Positions 25,569 to 34,629 are shown, counted from the stretch's first letter. The stretch is 42,329 nucleotides of DNA from Elusimicrobia bacterium CG1_02_56_21 (GCA_001871115.1 MNUR01000065.1:1-42329), one strand, 5' to 3'. Translations and numbers: made by a program. The notes: generated by a model from the sequence alone, not told the origin.

Positions 25569-25798
25569 AGGAACAGTTCTCCAGTTAAGATTACTTCCGG
25601 CTGACTGTGCTTCCCGCGGCCACCGGCCAATGACCTTCCGCGGCTATCAATAATTATAGCGAAAGGCTGTTTCCAAATCTTTACGTATATATATTATAAA
25701 ATTGCGCAGTCTTTTTGGTTTTTGATACCATTATCATACAGCGGGGCCGGTTGCCGGCCGGCGCCGAAGATTTTCAAACCGCGGACCAGGAGTTTACA
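25569..25798. promoter_or_regulatory. Divergent promoter region motA / acyl-CoA dehydrogenase
   Basis: 230 bp between two divergently read operons. Its middle is AT-rich (TATATATATTATAAAATT around 25687-25704), with several -10-like hexamers on both strands, but I cannot pair any with a good -35 box. No gene is seen; an in-frame ATG at 25715 lacks a ribosome site. Confidence 0.45.
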
Positions 25799-26953
25799 AT
25801 GGATTATTTGATCACCGAGCAGCAGACAATGATACGCGACCTCGCCAGGAAGATTGCCGACGAGAAAATAAAGCCCGTAGCGGCCCATTACGACGAAACT
25901 GAAGAGTTCGCCTGGCCGATAATGAAAATACTGGCCGAGAGCGACCTTTTCGGCGTCTACCTGCCGGAGCAGTACGGCGGGCTGGGCGGGGGCATCCTGG
26001 ACATGTGCCTCGTAACCGAGGAACTCTCCCGCGCCTGCGGCGGCATAGCGCTGGGCTATGCCGGGACCGGCCTGGGAACCCTCCCCATACTCCTGCACGG
26101 GTCCGAAGAGCAGAAAAAGAAGTACCTGCCCGACATCGCCGCCGGCAAGAAGCTCGCCGCTTTCTGCATCACCGAGGCGGAAGCCGGCTCCGACGCCGGC
26201 TCCATAAAGACCACGGCCCGCAAAGAAGGCGACAAATATATCCTGAACGGCACCAAACAATGGATAACCAATGCCGGCGAGGCCGATATCTATACCGTGA
26301 TAGCCAGCACCGACAAGACCAAGGGCGTCAGGGGCGCCAGCGCCTTCATAGTTGAAAAAGGAACAAAGGGCATGGAGTTCGGCAAAAAAGAGAAGAAGAT
26401 GGGCATCCGCGCCTCGGCCACCCGGGAAGTGATCTTTACGGATTGCGAGGTCCCGGCCGAGAACCTGATCTCCCGCGAGGGCATGGGGTTCATTATCGCG
26501 ATGAAGACCTTCGACTGCTCCCGGCCCGGGGTCGCGGCGCAGGCGGTAGGCATAGCCCAGGGCGCCCTGGACCACGCGCTGGAATACGCCAGGACCCGCG
26601 TGCAGTTTGACGTGCCCATCTCCAGCTTCCAGGCCATACAGCATATGCTGGCCGACATGGGGACCCAGGTTGAAGCGGCCCGCGCGCTCGTCTACGCGAC
26701 CGCCCGCATGGTAGACTCCGGGGCCAAGTCCGTAGCCAAAGAATCCGCCATGGCGAAGCTTTTCGCCAGCGACGTAGCCATGAAAGTCACCACCGATGCC
26801 GTGCAGATCTTCGGCGGCTACGGCTACATGCGCGACTACCCCGTGGAGAAATACATGCGCGACGCCAAGATCACCCAGATCTACGAAGGCACCAGCCAGA
26901 TCCAGCGCAACGTCATAGCCGCCAACATGATTAAAGAGAGCATCAAAAAATGA
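25799..26953 (+). CDS. Acyl-CoA dehydrogenase
   Basis: 384 aa from the ATG at 25799, chosen for the AGGAG 8 nt upstream and because family members start near DYLITEQQTMIRDLARKIA. FAD enzyme that makes a 2,3-double bond in acyl-CoA or, run backwards with reduced ETF, reduces enoyl-CoA. Signatures: FCITEAEAGSDAGSIKTTA, GTKQWITNAGEAD, the DAVQIFGGYGYMRDYPVEKY block and the active-site Glu in IYEGTSQIQR. Closest in feel to short-chain/butyryl-CoA dehydrogenases. The downstream etfB and ferredoxin-etfA genes are its electron partners. A structured repeat lies between it and etfB. Confidence 0.94.
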   Translation: MDYLITEQQTMIRDLARKIADEKIKPVAAHYDETEEFAWPIMKILAESDLFGVYLPEQYGGLGGGILDMCLVTEELSRACGGIALGYAGTGLGTLPILLHGSEEQKKKYLPDIAAGKKLAAFCITEAEAGSDAGSIKTTARKEGDKYILNGTKQWITNAGEADIYTVIASTDKTKGVRGASAFIVEKGTKGMEFGKKEKKMGIRASATREVIFTDCEVPAENLISREGMGFIIAMKTFDCSRPGVAAQAVGIAQGALDHALEYARTRVQFDVPISSFQAIQHMLADMGTQVEAARALVYATARMVDSGAKSVAKESAMAKLFASDVAMKVTTDAVQIFGGYGYMRDYPVEKYMRDAKITQIYEGTSQIQRNVIAANMIKESIKK

Positions 26954-26980
26954 TCAAACAGCGGAGGGGTGGCCGGGGCG

Positions 26981-27082
26981 CTCCCCCTCGCACCCTTTGC
27001 GGAAGGGGGGGCCCCGCCCTAATTTTCCCGGGCGGGGGGGAAACCACGCAAGGGTTTCCATCTTCCAGGGTGCGCGGGGGAG
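26981..27082. repeat. Structured intergenic repeat, copy 2
   Basis: The outer stem pairs 26981-26996 with 27067-27082 (15 of 16 positions). Inside, CCCCGCCC (27012-27019) pairs with GGGCGGGG (27030-27037), and GGAAACC (27039-27045) pairs with GGTTTCC (27053-27059) over a 7-nt loop. Copy 1 at 16776-16892 has GGGAACC/GGTTCCC at the second hairpin, so the third base pair changed from G-C to A-T on both sides. Located between acyl-CoA dehydrogenase and etfB. Confidence 0.8.
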
Positions 27083-27122
27083 TGACCCGGACAGCCCGGA
27101 CCCCGGAAAAGACATATCAACT

Positions 27123-27905
27123 ATGAATATAATCGTCTGCATCAAACAGGTTCCCAATACCACCGACGTCAGGATAGACCCGGTAACCAACACCCTTATC
27201 CGCGACGGAGTGGAGAGCGTCATAAACCCTTTCGACGCCTACGCAATCGAGGAGGCCGTACGCCTTAAAGAGCGCTGCGGCGGCAAAGTAACAGTGCTCA
27301 CCATGGGACCGCCCCAGGCCGAGAACGCCCTGCGCGAGGCTATTTCTCTCGGCTGCGACGAAGCCGTACTCGTAAGCGACCGGAAATTCGCCGGCTCCGA
27401 TACCTGGGCCACCAGCTATACCCTGGCGGCGGCCATAAGGAAGATAGGCGATTACGACATCATACTCTGCGGCAAGCAGGCCTCCGACGGCGATACCGCC
27501 CAGGTGGGGCCGGGCATCTCGGCGCACCTGGACATACCGCAGGTCACCTATGTAAAGAAGATAGAGGAAATCTCGGCTGAAAAAGCCGCGGTAGAGCGCA
27601 TGACCGAAGAAGGCTACGATGTGGTAGAGACCCCGTTGCCCTGCCTGCTCACCGTAGTAAAAGAGATCAATACCCCCCGCATGCCTTCGCTCAAGGGGCT
27701 GATGCGGGCCAAGTCGGCAAAACCTTTCAAATGGACCGCCGATGACATAGAAGCCGACCCCGCGGCTCTGGGCCTGGACGGCTCCCCTACCCGCGTCATA
27801 AAGATCTTCACCCCCGTACAGAGGAAAGGCGGAGAGATCCTTAAAGGCGATACGGGCGATATTTCCAAAGAGCTCGCGGAATTGCTCAAGGACATGGTGA
27901 TATAA
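27123..27905 (+). CDS. etfB: Electron transfer flavoprotein beta subunit
   Basis: 260 aa from the ATG at 27123; an in-frame ATG at 26997 would translate through the structured repeat and is rejected. Starts NIIVCIKQVPNTTDVRIDP, then SVINPFDAYAIEEAVRLKE, VLTMGPPQAENALREAISLG, ILCGKQASDGDTAQVGPGIS and a C-terminal arm PRMPSLKGLMRAKS. Together with EtfA it carries FAD (and AMP or a second FAD) and shuttles electrons to or from the acyl-CoA dehydrogenase. The Shine-Dalgarno is weak (GGAAAAG). Stop and etfA start overlap by one base (TAATG). Confidence 0.95.
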   Translation: MNIIVCIKQVPNTTDVRIDPVTNTLIRDGVESVINPFDAYAIEEAVRLKERCGGKVTVLTMGPPQAENALREAISLGCDEAVLVSDRKFAGSDTWATSYTLAAAIRKIGDYDIILCGKQASDGDTAQVGPGISAHLDIPQVTYVKKIEEISAEKAAVERMTEEGYDVVETPLPCLLTVVKEINTPRMPSLKGLMRAKSAKPFKWTADDIEADPAALGLDGSPTRVIKIFTPVQRKGGEILKGDTGDISKELAELLKDMVI

Positions 27906-29101
27906 TGGCCTCTATAACCATTCTCCTCGATAAATGCACAGGCTGCATGCTCTGCGTGAAAGCCTGCCCTTTCGGAGCTATACACATGGCCAATAAAAAA
28001 GCCGTGATAGACATGGCCAAATGCACCCTCTGCGGCGCCTGCGTAGAAGCCTGCAAGTTCTCTGCCATAGAGATCAGGAGGGACGCGGGGCCTAAGAAAG
28101 ACCTTACCGCCTATAAGGACATCTGGGTCTTCTGCGAACAGAAAAAAGGCGCAATACAATCCATCTCCTTCGAACTCCTTGGCGAGGGCCGGAAACTGGC
28201 CGATAAACTAGGCGTTAAGCTCTGCGCCGTCATCCTGGGCAGCGGCATCGACGACGCCGCCGCAGAGCTTGCCAGCCGCGGCGCCGACAAGATCTACATG
28301 GTGGACCACCCCGCCCTGAAATCCTACCAGGACGACCCGTATACAGAGGTCCTGGTAAGGCTGGCGGAGGAGTACAAACCCGAAGCGATACTTTGCGGCG
28401 CAACTACCATAGGCAGAAGCCTGGTATCGCGGGTAGCCATAAAGATAGACGCCGGCCTGACCGCGGACTGCACAGAACTTGATATAGACCTCAAGGAGCG
28501 CCTCCTGCTCCAGACCCGCCCGGCCTTCGGCGGGAATATAATGGCAACCATCGTCACGCCCAACCACAGGCCGCAGATGGCCACTGTCCGGCACAAAGTG
28601 ATGAAAGAAGCGGAAATAGACGCAACCCGCAAAGCCGAAGTAATAAAGAAGACTTACCCCGGGGAAGTCTTCAATTCACGGACGAAACTCCTCAACATTG
28701 TGGAAGAAATAGGCGAGACCGTAAATCTTTCTGAAGCGGATATAATTATTTCCGGCGGCCGCGGCATGGGGAAGGAAGGCTTCGCCCTGGTCAATGAACT
28801 GGCCAAGGTGCTCGGGGGAGCCGTTGGAGCCTCCAGGAGCGCTGTGGACGCAGACTGGATACCATATTCCCACCAGGTGGGGCAGACCGGCAAGACGGTA
28901 GTCCCCAAACTCTATATCGCCTGCGGCATCTCGGGCCAGATACAGCACCTCATCGGGATGCAGTCCTCAAAGGTGATAGTGGCTATCAACAAAGACCCGG
29001 ACGCCCCTATTTTTAAAATAGCGACCTACGGCATTGTAGGAGACGCCACCGAGATACTCCCGGCTCTCACCAGGGCATTCCGGCTCGTCCTGAATAAATA
29101 A
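27905..29101 (+). CDS. etfA: Electron transfer flavoprotein alpha subunit with N-terminal ferredoxin domain
   Basis: 398 aa, longer than plain EtfA (about 320). Residues 1-62 are a two-cluster ferredoxin: CTGCMLCVKACPFGA and CTLCGACVEACKFSA, each CxxCxxCxxxC for one [4Fe-4S] cluster. Residues 70-398 are EtfA: an N-terminal alpha/beta domain, then the FAD-binding C-terminus with ISGGRGMGKEGF, GGAVGASRSAVDADWIPYSH, QVGQTGKTVVPKLYIACGIS and VAINKDPDAPIF. Ferredoxin-fused EtfA proteins occur in electron-bifurcating complexes such as caffeyl-CoA reductase and lactate dehydrogenase/Etf, so bifurcation or confurcation with ferredoxin is likely. A clear terminator follows. Confidence 0.95.
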   Translation: MASITILLDKCTGCMLCVKACPFGAIHMANKKAVIDMAKCTLCGACVEACKFSAIEIRRDAGPKKDLTAYKDIWVFCEQKKGAIQSISFELLGEGRKLADKLGVKLCAVILGSGIDDAAAELASRGADKIYMVDHPALKSYQDDPYTEVLVRLAEEYKPEAILCGATTIGRSLVSRVAIKIDAGLTADCTELDIDLKERLLLQTRPAFGGNIMATIVTPNHRPQMATVRHKVMKEAEIDATRKAEVIKKTYPGEVFNSRTKLLNIVEEIGETVNLSEADIIISGGRGMGKEGFALVNELAKVLGGAVGASRSAVDADWIPYSHQVGQTGKTVVPKLYIACGISGQIQHLIGMQSSKVIVAINKDPDAPIFKIATYGIVGDATEILPALTRAFRLVLNK

Positions 29102-29118
29102 ACTCCGATGCAGGAGAC

Positions 29119-29145
29119 AAGCCCGGGGATGGCCCCGGGTTTTTT
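29119..29145 (+). terminator. Intrinsic terminator after etfA
   Basis: CCCGGGG (29122-29128) pairs with CCCCGGG (29133-29139) over a four-base loop ATGG, followed by a run of six T. It begins about 20 bp after the etfA stop and closes the acyl-CoA dehydrogenase/ETF operon. Confidence 0.92.
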
Positions 29146-29475
29146 GTCATTTAAGTATTGTATTATACGGGCATCGGGGCGATCAGGACGGGGAACCTCT
29201 CAGCGATTGGATAATTACGCAGCTTTAATACTGGTCCGGCAGATCCGGATCCGCGTGGCTATATCATCTCAAAGAACTCTAAGCAGGCAATAAACCGGCG
29301 GATTTCCCTGCTTTAATACTAAGCACCCGCCGCCGCAGAACCCTTTAATTAGCCGCCGCCTTGCTCTGCCGGGGACCGGAGCCCCTCCCCCGGGTCCTCC
29401 CTCCGCAATTAAACCGCACAGAACCACGCTCCCCGCAGAAGTGGATAAAAGTCAGAACAAAGAGGAATCAGGCAA
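29146..29475. other. Intergenic region with a repeated 11-mer
   Basis: No convincing gene on either strand. The 11-mer GCTTTAATACT occurs twice in the same orientation (29222-29232 and 29310-29320), 88 bp apart, and could be a paired regulatory site. The rest is GC-rich near the end (CCCCTCCCCCGGG around 29384) with no T-tailed hairpin. Confidence 0.4.
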
Positions 29476-29504
29476 TTGTACGCAACGCTCCGGGGCTGTA
29501 TACT
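29476..29504 (+). promoter_or_regulatory. Promoter for the FlgO/CsgG-like gene
   Basis: TTGTAC (29476-29481), 17 bp, TATACT (29499-29504). Transcription would start near 29511, only about 11 nt before the ATG and on the edge of the G-rich Shine-Dalgarno (GGGGGGGAG). Confidence 0.6.
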
Positions 29505-29521
29505 TACATTGGGGGGGAGTT

Positions 29522-30400
29522 ATGAAACGCGCCGGTTTTAAGATAATTTTTGCGCTCGCAGTTATCTGCGTGCGGGGCTTCTCCGTCTCCGAAGCCGGCA
29601 GCGGAATCGGGGACTGCAAAAGTGTAGCAGACAAGATAGCCCGTTTCGCCGAAACGAACGGGATAAACAGAATTTCAGTCCTTGGCTTTACCGGCAAAGG
29701 CGGCGCGGAAAGAAATGAAACCGACTATATCACCGAGAGAATATCCGCGTACCTGGCCGGCCGCGCTAAACCAGCTCTTATTGAACGGGCCCTGCTTGAA
29801 AAAGTCCTGAAAGAAGCCAGACTCTCCTCTTCCGCCGGCGGCCCCGAATACGGACCCAAGATCCTCAGTGACGTTTTCTCTATAGACGCCGTGGTGACGG
29901 GGACGGTATTCGCAGCCGGAGATAAATTAAAGATCCTGGCCAAATTAATCGACGCCAGGTCCGGCAGAGTGCTCCTGGCGGCCCAGGCTGAGGCTGAACG
30001 AGAGTGGCCGCAATTCCCCGAGGTTCCGGACATGGGATTCAAATGGGGCAGCGCGGACTGGCCGCCGGCCTCTGATTTCAGGGATTCCGTTTCGGACTCG
30101 CCACTGGACCAGTGCTCAGAAAGGAAGCGGCGGCTGCGGGGGATAAATTCCAGGCTGGTAGACGCCAAGGCCCTCTTCTGGGCGGCTAAAATGAAGGAAC
30201 CCGGCTTCAGCATCCGGGGTTTGAGCAGGAACCCCGGCACGGAAATAAGCGACCCCGGAATAAAGGCCAGGTTCTACAGCCTGCTTAACGCCTATTACAA
30301 GGCTGAGAACGCTCCGCCGCCCGACCCCGGCAAACTCTCGGGGCTTATGGACCTGATGGAAGAGGAAAACGCGTTTTACAACGAATGCGGCTCCCGCTAG
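29522..30400 (+). CDS. Exported FlgO/CsgG-like protein
   Basis: 292 aa from the ATG at 29522 (strong GGGGGGGAG just upstream; an earlier in-frame start at 29441 lies over the promoter). Signal peptide about 1-25 (IIFALAVICVRGFSVSEA). Residues 30-165 match the FlgO/CsgG-like fold: RISVLGFTGKGG, TERISAYLAGRAKPALIERA, LLEKVLKEARLS, SIDAVVTGTVF and LIDARSGRVLLAAQ. These domains occur in periplasmic or outer-membrane-associated proteins. Residues 170-292 have no recognised domain. FlgO is flagellar in Vibrio, but this fold is also widespread in non-flagellated lineages. Likely operon with the next small gene, 46 bp away. Confidence 0.75.
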   Translation: MKRAGFKIIFALAVICVRGFSVSEAGSGIGDCKSVADKIARFAETNGINRISVLGFTGKGGAERNETDYITERISAYLAGRAKPALIERALLEKVLKEARLSSSAGGPEYGPKILSDVFSIDAVVTGTVFAAGDKLKILAKLIDARSGRVLLAAQAEAEREWPQFPEVPDMGFKWGSADWPPASDFRDSVSDSPLDQCSERKRRLRGINSRLVDAKALFWAAKMKEPGFSIRGLSRNPGTEISDPGIKARFYSLLNAYYKAENAPPPDPGKLSGLMDLMEEENAFYNECGSR

Positions 30401-30446
30401 CCGGATCCTGCCTTACTGCGGAGGAGTGCAGGGAGTAGGAGGGTAT

Positions 30447-30797
30447 ATGAAAAGTCTAACCGAAGCAAAATTATTCCGGGAGTCGGAAGACCTCTCAGAC
30501 CTCATTTGGAGGAATATAGCGTGCTGGGACGTATTGGCCAGGGATACCGTAGGGAAAGAGCTTGTGAACTGTATAGATTCCGTAAGCGCCAGTTTAGTAG
30601 AAAGCCACAGCCATACCCGGCACGGCCGCTTGCATTACCTTTACACCGCACGCGGCTCTTTGTTCAAAGCGTTCGTGTTCCTTGAAAAAGCTATCAAAAG
30701 GGAAGCGGGTGACGTAGAGAGGATCGGAAAGTGCATGGAGGGACTGCTGCCTCTGATCAACGAACATATCTCTACGGTAGAGCGCAATATGTACTGA
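30447..30797 (+). CDS. Four-helix-bundle protein (23S rRNA intervening-sequence type)
   Basis: 116 aa from ATG 30447, behind GTAGGAGGG. All-helical, with the family pattern FRESEDLSDLIWRNI, ELVNCIDSVSASLVESHSHT and HYLYTARGSLFKAFVFLEKA. The YxARGS core is the best-kept part. These small proteins are common in Elusimicrobiota, Bacteroidota and Candidate phyla, often as stand-alone genes; the biochemical function is not known. The first helix is more diverged than usual. Confidence 0.75.
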   Translation: MKSLTEAKLFRESEDLSDLIWRNIACWDVLARDTVGKELVNCIDSVSASLVESHSHTRHGRLHYLYTARGSLFKAFVFLEKAIKREAGDVERIGKCMEGLLPLINEHISTVERNMY

Positions 30798-31018
30798 GAC
30801 AGCTAAATAACCGGCTGCAAATATCCGGCCGCGGGCACAAGTATGCCGGGAGAGAATGCAGGTATTTAGCCTTGCTACCTTCTGATAATTAATTTAGAAT
30901 ATTTCCGGGCTAGGGATACTTAAGGAATATACTCTTTAAAAGGGAAAGCGCCGGCTTTTCCGCGCATAGCGTATATTAACGAACCGTGCAAAGAAACTAC
31001 TTTGCGATGGAGGGGGGA

Positions 31019-31942
31019 ATGAACTGTAAAACAGAAAAAATAATAGTAGTGACCGGGGCCACGGGCCGCCAGGGCGGCGCTGTAGCCCGGGAATTATTAA
31101 AGTCCGGCTACAGCGTGAGGGCGCTCACCCGCTACCCTGATTCACAGGCCGCAAAAGCACTGTCCGGACTGGGGGCGAAAGTAATAAAGTGCGACCTGAC
31201 CGACGCGAATAGCCATACCGGCGTCCTGTCAGGAGCATGGGGGGTATTCGCGCTTTTTCAGCCCTTTGACCATGACTTAAGACTGGAAAGGGAAACAGGG
31301 CGGCGTTTTACGGCAACGGCAAAGAATGCCGGGATAAAACATTATGTCTACAGCTCCGCTGCCGCCGCCAACCTGAAGACCGGGATCCCCTACCTGGAGA
31401 GCAAAGCCGTGATAGAGGCGGCGGTTATAGGCGCGCGCTTCGAGTCCTACGTCATAATCCGCCCGTCTTTCCTGATGGATAATTTTACCGCCCCGCTCCT
31501 GCTGCCTGAAATAGAGCAGGGCAGGCTCTGCCTGGCGCTGCCGCCGCACACGAGGGTCCAGATGGTCGCAGCCGATGATATAGGGAAATTCGGCAGAGCG
31601 GCTTTCCGACAGGCAGGAGAATTAAGCGGCAAAGAGATAGATATTGCCGGGGACGAGAGAACGCCGCAGGAAACCGCGGATGTACTCGGAACAGTTTATG
31701 GGAAGAAAATAGAATTCTTCAGCTCGGATATCAATAGCCTGCGCAAGGCCGACCCCGAAATGGCCGCGATCATGGACTGGCTGGACCTGGGCTGCCCCGC
31801 TATAAAGCTGCAGGATATCCCGGCTAAATACGGAGTGCGCCCGATGACGCTTGAGCAATGGGCCCGGAAAAGAAAGCCCCCGGCACAAGCCCGCGCGGCT
31901 GCGGCGGCCTGCACCGGACAGAATGCCGCGGCAAATCCCTAA
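31019..31942 (+). CDS. NmrA-family NAD(P)-binding protein
   Basis: 307 aa from the ATG at 31019, with GGAGGGGGG ending just upstream; an ATG at 30986 would put this ribosome site inside the gene. Rossmann fold start IIVVTGATGRQGGAVARELL (GxxGxxG), VIKCDLTD, then an atypical short-chain dehydrogenase-like core with HYVYSSAAAANLKTGIPYLE, IIRPSFLMDNF and VAADDIGKFGRAAF. This is the NmrA/HSCARG group of redox sensors and NAD(P)-dependent reductases or isomerases; the substrate cannot be read from sequence. A small hairpin (GCAAAG/CTTTGC, 30988-31005) precedes the ribosome site. Confidence 0.88.
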   Translation: MNCKTEKIIVVTGATGRQGGAVARELLKSGYSVRALTRYPDSQAAKALSGLGAKVIKCDLTDANSHTGVLSGAWGVFALFQPFDHDLRLERETGRRFTATAKNAGIKHYVYSSAAAANLKTGIPYLESKAVIEAAVIGARFESYVIIRPSFLMDNFTAPLLLPEIEQGRLCLALPPHTRVQMVAADDIGKFGRAAFRQAGELSGKEIDIAGDERTPQETADVLGTVYGKKIEFFSSDINSLRKADPEMAAIMDWLDLGCPAIKLQDIPAKYGVRPMTLEQWARKRKPPAQARAAAAACTGQNAAANP

Positions 31943-32168
31943 CCTTCTTCGCTTAAGACGGTCCTTACTTAAAAAAAGGCTCCGGGATACTCCCGGCAGG
32001 GCGCCTCCGGCTTTTCTGTTTCAGTTCTGCCGGCTCTCCCGGGGAAAACGGGCCGCCCCGCCTGGCTATGTAAAAGGCTCTTTTAATTTGTTACGATTAA
32101 TTGAGGACAACTCGCCGGGCGCGCAAAACCATGAACGCAAGGTCAGCACAAAAATCAACCACTAAGAC
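31943..32168. other. Intergenic region before maeB
   Basis: No gene recognised. It contains a small A/T-ended palindrome (TAAAAGGCTCTTTTA near 32070-32084) and AT-rich sequence just after it that may hold a promoter, but no convincing -35/-10 pair. Confidence 0.4.
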
Positions 32169-32228
32169 AAAGGAGACCGTGTCTGCCCGGGCCCGGGCCC
32201 GCACCCGCTGCGCCCGACACGGAACATC
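32169..32228 (+). promoter_or_regulatory. maeB: Hairpin-bridged ribosome-binding site of maeB
   Basis: A strong Shine-Dalgarno AAAGGAGA (32169-32176) lies 53 nt before the ATG at 32229, too far for normal use. Between them CCGTGTC (32177-32183) pairs perfectly with GACACGG (32216-32222), and the GC-rich interior (GGGCCCGGGCCC) can fold further. With the hairpin formed, the distance from GGAG to ATG is 7 nt (A plus AACATC). The only near site, ACGGAA, is weak. Confidence 0.55.
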
Positions 32229-34523
32229 ATGAACAAATCAAAGAAAGACGCTTTGGATTATCACTCTTTTCCTACCCCCGGCAAGATAGAAGTTGTCTCC
32301 ACAAAACCCTGCTTTACGCAGAAAGACCTGAGCCTGGCCTACACCCCCGGGGTAGCCGACCCCTGCCTTGAAATACAGGCCCATCCGGAAGATGTCTACA
32401 AATACACCTCCAAGGGAAACCTGGTAGCGGTCGTTTCCAACGGAACCGCCGTTCTGGGGCTGGGCAATATCGGCGCCGCGGCCGGAAAACCCGTCATGGA
32501 AGGAAAAGGAATTCTTTTCAAAAGGTTCGCCGACATAGACGTCTTCGATCTGGAAATGGCCAGCGGGAACCCCGACGAGATCATCCGCGCCTGCCAGCTC
32601 CTCGAGCCGACCTTCGGCGGGATCAATCTCGAGGATATAAAAGCCCCCGAATGCTTCTATATAGAAGAAACCCTCAAAAAGACCATGAAGATCCCTGTTT
32701 TCCACGATGACCAGCACGGGACCGCCATAATCTCCGGTGCGGGGCTGATCAATGCCCTGGAAATAGTAGGCAAGGACATAACTGCGGCCAGGCTGGTAGT
32801 GAACGGGGCCGGAGCCGCCGGTTTTTCCTGCGCTGACCATTATGTCAGACTCGGAGTAAAAAGAGAAAATATTATCATGTGCGACACCAAAGGCGTTATA
32901 TACAAGGGCCGCACAGAAGGGATGAACAAGTACAAGGAGAAGTTCGCAATTGACACAAAGCTGCGCACGCTCGAAGAAGCGATGAAAGGAGCGGACGTGT
33001 TCCTGGGAGTTTCCGTAGCCGACGTAGTTACCCCGGCCATGCTGCTCTCAATGGCGAAAGACCCGATAGTCTTCGCGATGGCCAATCCCAAGCCGGAAAT
33101 AGATTATGACCTTGCCGTAGCCACACGCAGCGATTTACTTATGGCCTCCGGCCGCTCGGACTACCCCAACCAGATCAATAATGTGCTGGGCTTCCCGTTC
33201 ATCTTCAGAGGCGCACTGGATGTCAGGGCCACGCAGATAAACGACGAAATGAAGCTGGCCGCCACCTACGCGCTGGCCGAGCTGGCTAAGGAGGACGTTC
33301 CGGATTCCGTCAGAAAAGCTTACGGAGGACAGAAGCTGCAGTTCGGCAGGGAATACATAATCCCCAAGCCCTTCGATTCCAGGGTGCTCATCTGGGAAGC
33401 CGCCGCCGTCGCCGAAGCCGCTATAAAAACCGGCGTCGCCCAGAAGCCGGTGGATATTGCAGAATACCGGCTTCAGCTTGAAAAGCGCCTCGGCCGCGCC
33501 CGTGAAGTGATGCGCACCGTCATAAGCAAAGCGCAGCGCGGCTCCAAGCGGATCGTGTTCCCGGAAGGGGAGGAAGAAAAGATATTGCGCGCCTCCCAGG
33601 AGCTGGTAGACGACAAGATAGCCAGGCCGATACTCCTCGGCAACGAGGCCCGCATAAAGGCCCTGATAAAAGAATTCGGGATGTCCCTCGACGGTATTGA
33701 AATAATCGACCCCGGAACCTCGCCCCGTAAAGCAGCTTATATAGGGGAGTATTGTAAGATGCGGGAGCGGAAAGGAGCGACTCTGCACCGGTCCGAAGAA
33801 ATAATAAGCACCAATAAGAACGCGTTCGGCGCGATGATGGTGCATATGGGGGACGCAGACGCCCTTGTTTCCGGACTTACGGACCATTACGCGCAGACCA
33901 TCAGACCGTCGCTGCGGGTTATAAAGATGCAGGAGGGAGTCAAGAAGGTTTCCGGTTTATACATGCTCGTAATGAAGAAGGAAATTTACTTCCTGGCGGA
34001 CACTACCGTCAACATCGACCCGGACTCGGAAGACCTGGCGGAGATAGCCCTGCTGGCGGCTGAAACGGCCAGGCGCTTCGACGTGGAACCGAGAATAGCT
34101 ATGCTGTCTTTCTCCAACTTCGGAGGGACGGCCCACCCCCTGGCCGAAAAGGTCAGCAGGGCGGTGGAAATTGTCCGGAAAAAAGCGCCGGGGCTCATGA
34201 TCGACGGAGAGATGCAGGCGGATACAGCCGTTATCCCGGAGATCATCGAAACCACCTACCCTTTCAGCACGCTCAAGGGCGGAGCGAATGTCCTGATTTT
34301 CCCTAACCTGGAAGCCGGGAATATCGCCTACAAGCTGCTCAGTCGGCTGGGCGGCGCTACCGCAATAGGCCCGATACTCATGGGGATGAGCAAAGCGGTG
34401 CATGTGCTGCAGAGGGACGCGGAAGTAAACGATATCGTAAACATGGCGGCCATCGCTGCGGTGGACGCGCAGCAAAAAGCTAAAGCGGACGCGAAGAAAC
34501 CCCTTATAAGGGCCGCCGTCTAA
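32229..34523 (+). CDS. maeB: NADP-dependent malic enzyme with phosphotransacetylase domain
   Basis: 764 aa. Converts malate to pyruvate plus CO2 with NADP. Residues 1-420 are the malic enzyme: [53 protein letters not shown] (metal-binding Asp), [20 protein letters not shown] and [13 protein letters not shown]. Residues 430-764 are a phosphotransacetylase-like domain: [34 protein letters not shown] and [14 protein letters not shown]; in studied MaeB proteins this part has a regulatory role. It precedes mdh and citrate synthase, so it balances C4 and C3 pools around the TCA cycle. Confidence 0.95.
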   Translation: MNKSKKDALDYHSFPTPGKIEVVSTKPCFTQKDLSLAYTPGVADPCLEIQAHPEDVYKYTSKGNLVAVVSNGTAVLGLGNIGAAAGKPVMEGKGILFKRFADIDVFDLEMASGNPDEIIRACQLLEPTFGGINLEDIKAPECFYIEETLKKTMKIPVFHDDQHGTAIISGAGLINALEIVGKDITAARLVVNGAGAAGFSCADHYVRLGVKRENIIMCDTKGVIYKGRTEGMNKYKEKFAIDTKLRTLEEAMKGADVFLGVSVADVVTPAMLLSMAKDPIVFAMANPKPEIDYDLAVATRSDLLMASGRSDYPNQINNVLGFPFIFRGALDVRATQINDEMKLAATYALAELAKEDVPDSVRKAYGGQKLQFGREYIIPKPFDSRVLIWEAAAVAEAAIKTGVAQKPVDIAEYRLQLEKRLGRAREVMRTVISKAQRGSKRIVFPEGEEEKILRASQELVDDKIARPILLGNEARIKALIKEFGMSLDGIEIIDPGTSPRKAAYIGEYCKMRERKGATLHRSEEIISTNKNAFGAMMVHMGDADALVSGLTDHYAQTIRPSLRVIKMQEGVKKVSGLYMLVMKKEIYFLADTTVNIDPDSEDLAEIALLAAETARRFDVEPRIAMLSFSNFGGTAHPLAEKVSRAVEIVRKKAPGLMIDGEMQADTAVIPEIIETTYPFSTLKGGANVLIFPNLEAGNIAYKLLSRLGGATAIGPILMGMSKAVHVLQRDAEVNDIVNMAAIAAVDAQQKAKADAKKPLIRAAV

Positions 34524-34566
34524 AGCTTACCCTCCTGCAGCCGGCCTCGCCTACCGTCCGCCGCGG

Positions 34567-34595
34567 GGGCCGGGCGGGGCACAGCCCGGGCCTGA
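34567..34595 (+). other. GC-rich hairpin after maeB
   Basis: GGGCCGGGC and GCCCGGGCC (around 34567-34594) pair with one mismatch over the loop GGGCACA. No T tract follows, so it may be a mRNA end stabiliser or a weak terminator before the mdh promoter. Confidence 0.4.
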
Positions 34596-34629
34596 ATTGA
34601 CATAAGGCAAGGCGTGCCTGCTTTTTGTT

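Noticed and set aside
25694..26644. Minus-strand frame of 316 aa
   Set aside because: Antisense to the well-supported acyl-CoA dehydrogenase; Gly/His/Tyr-rich translation without any family pattern.
29108..29293. 61-aa frame after etfA
   Set aside because: It overlaps the etfA terminator and has no family signal.
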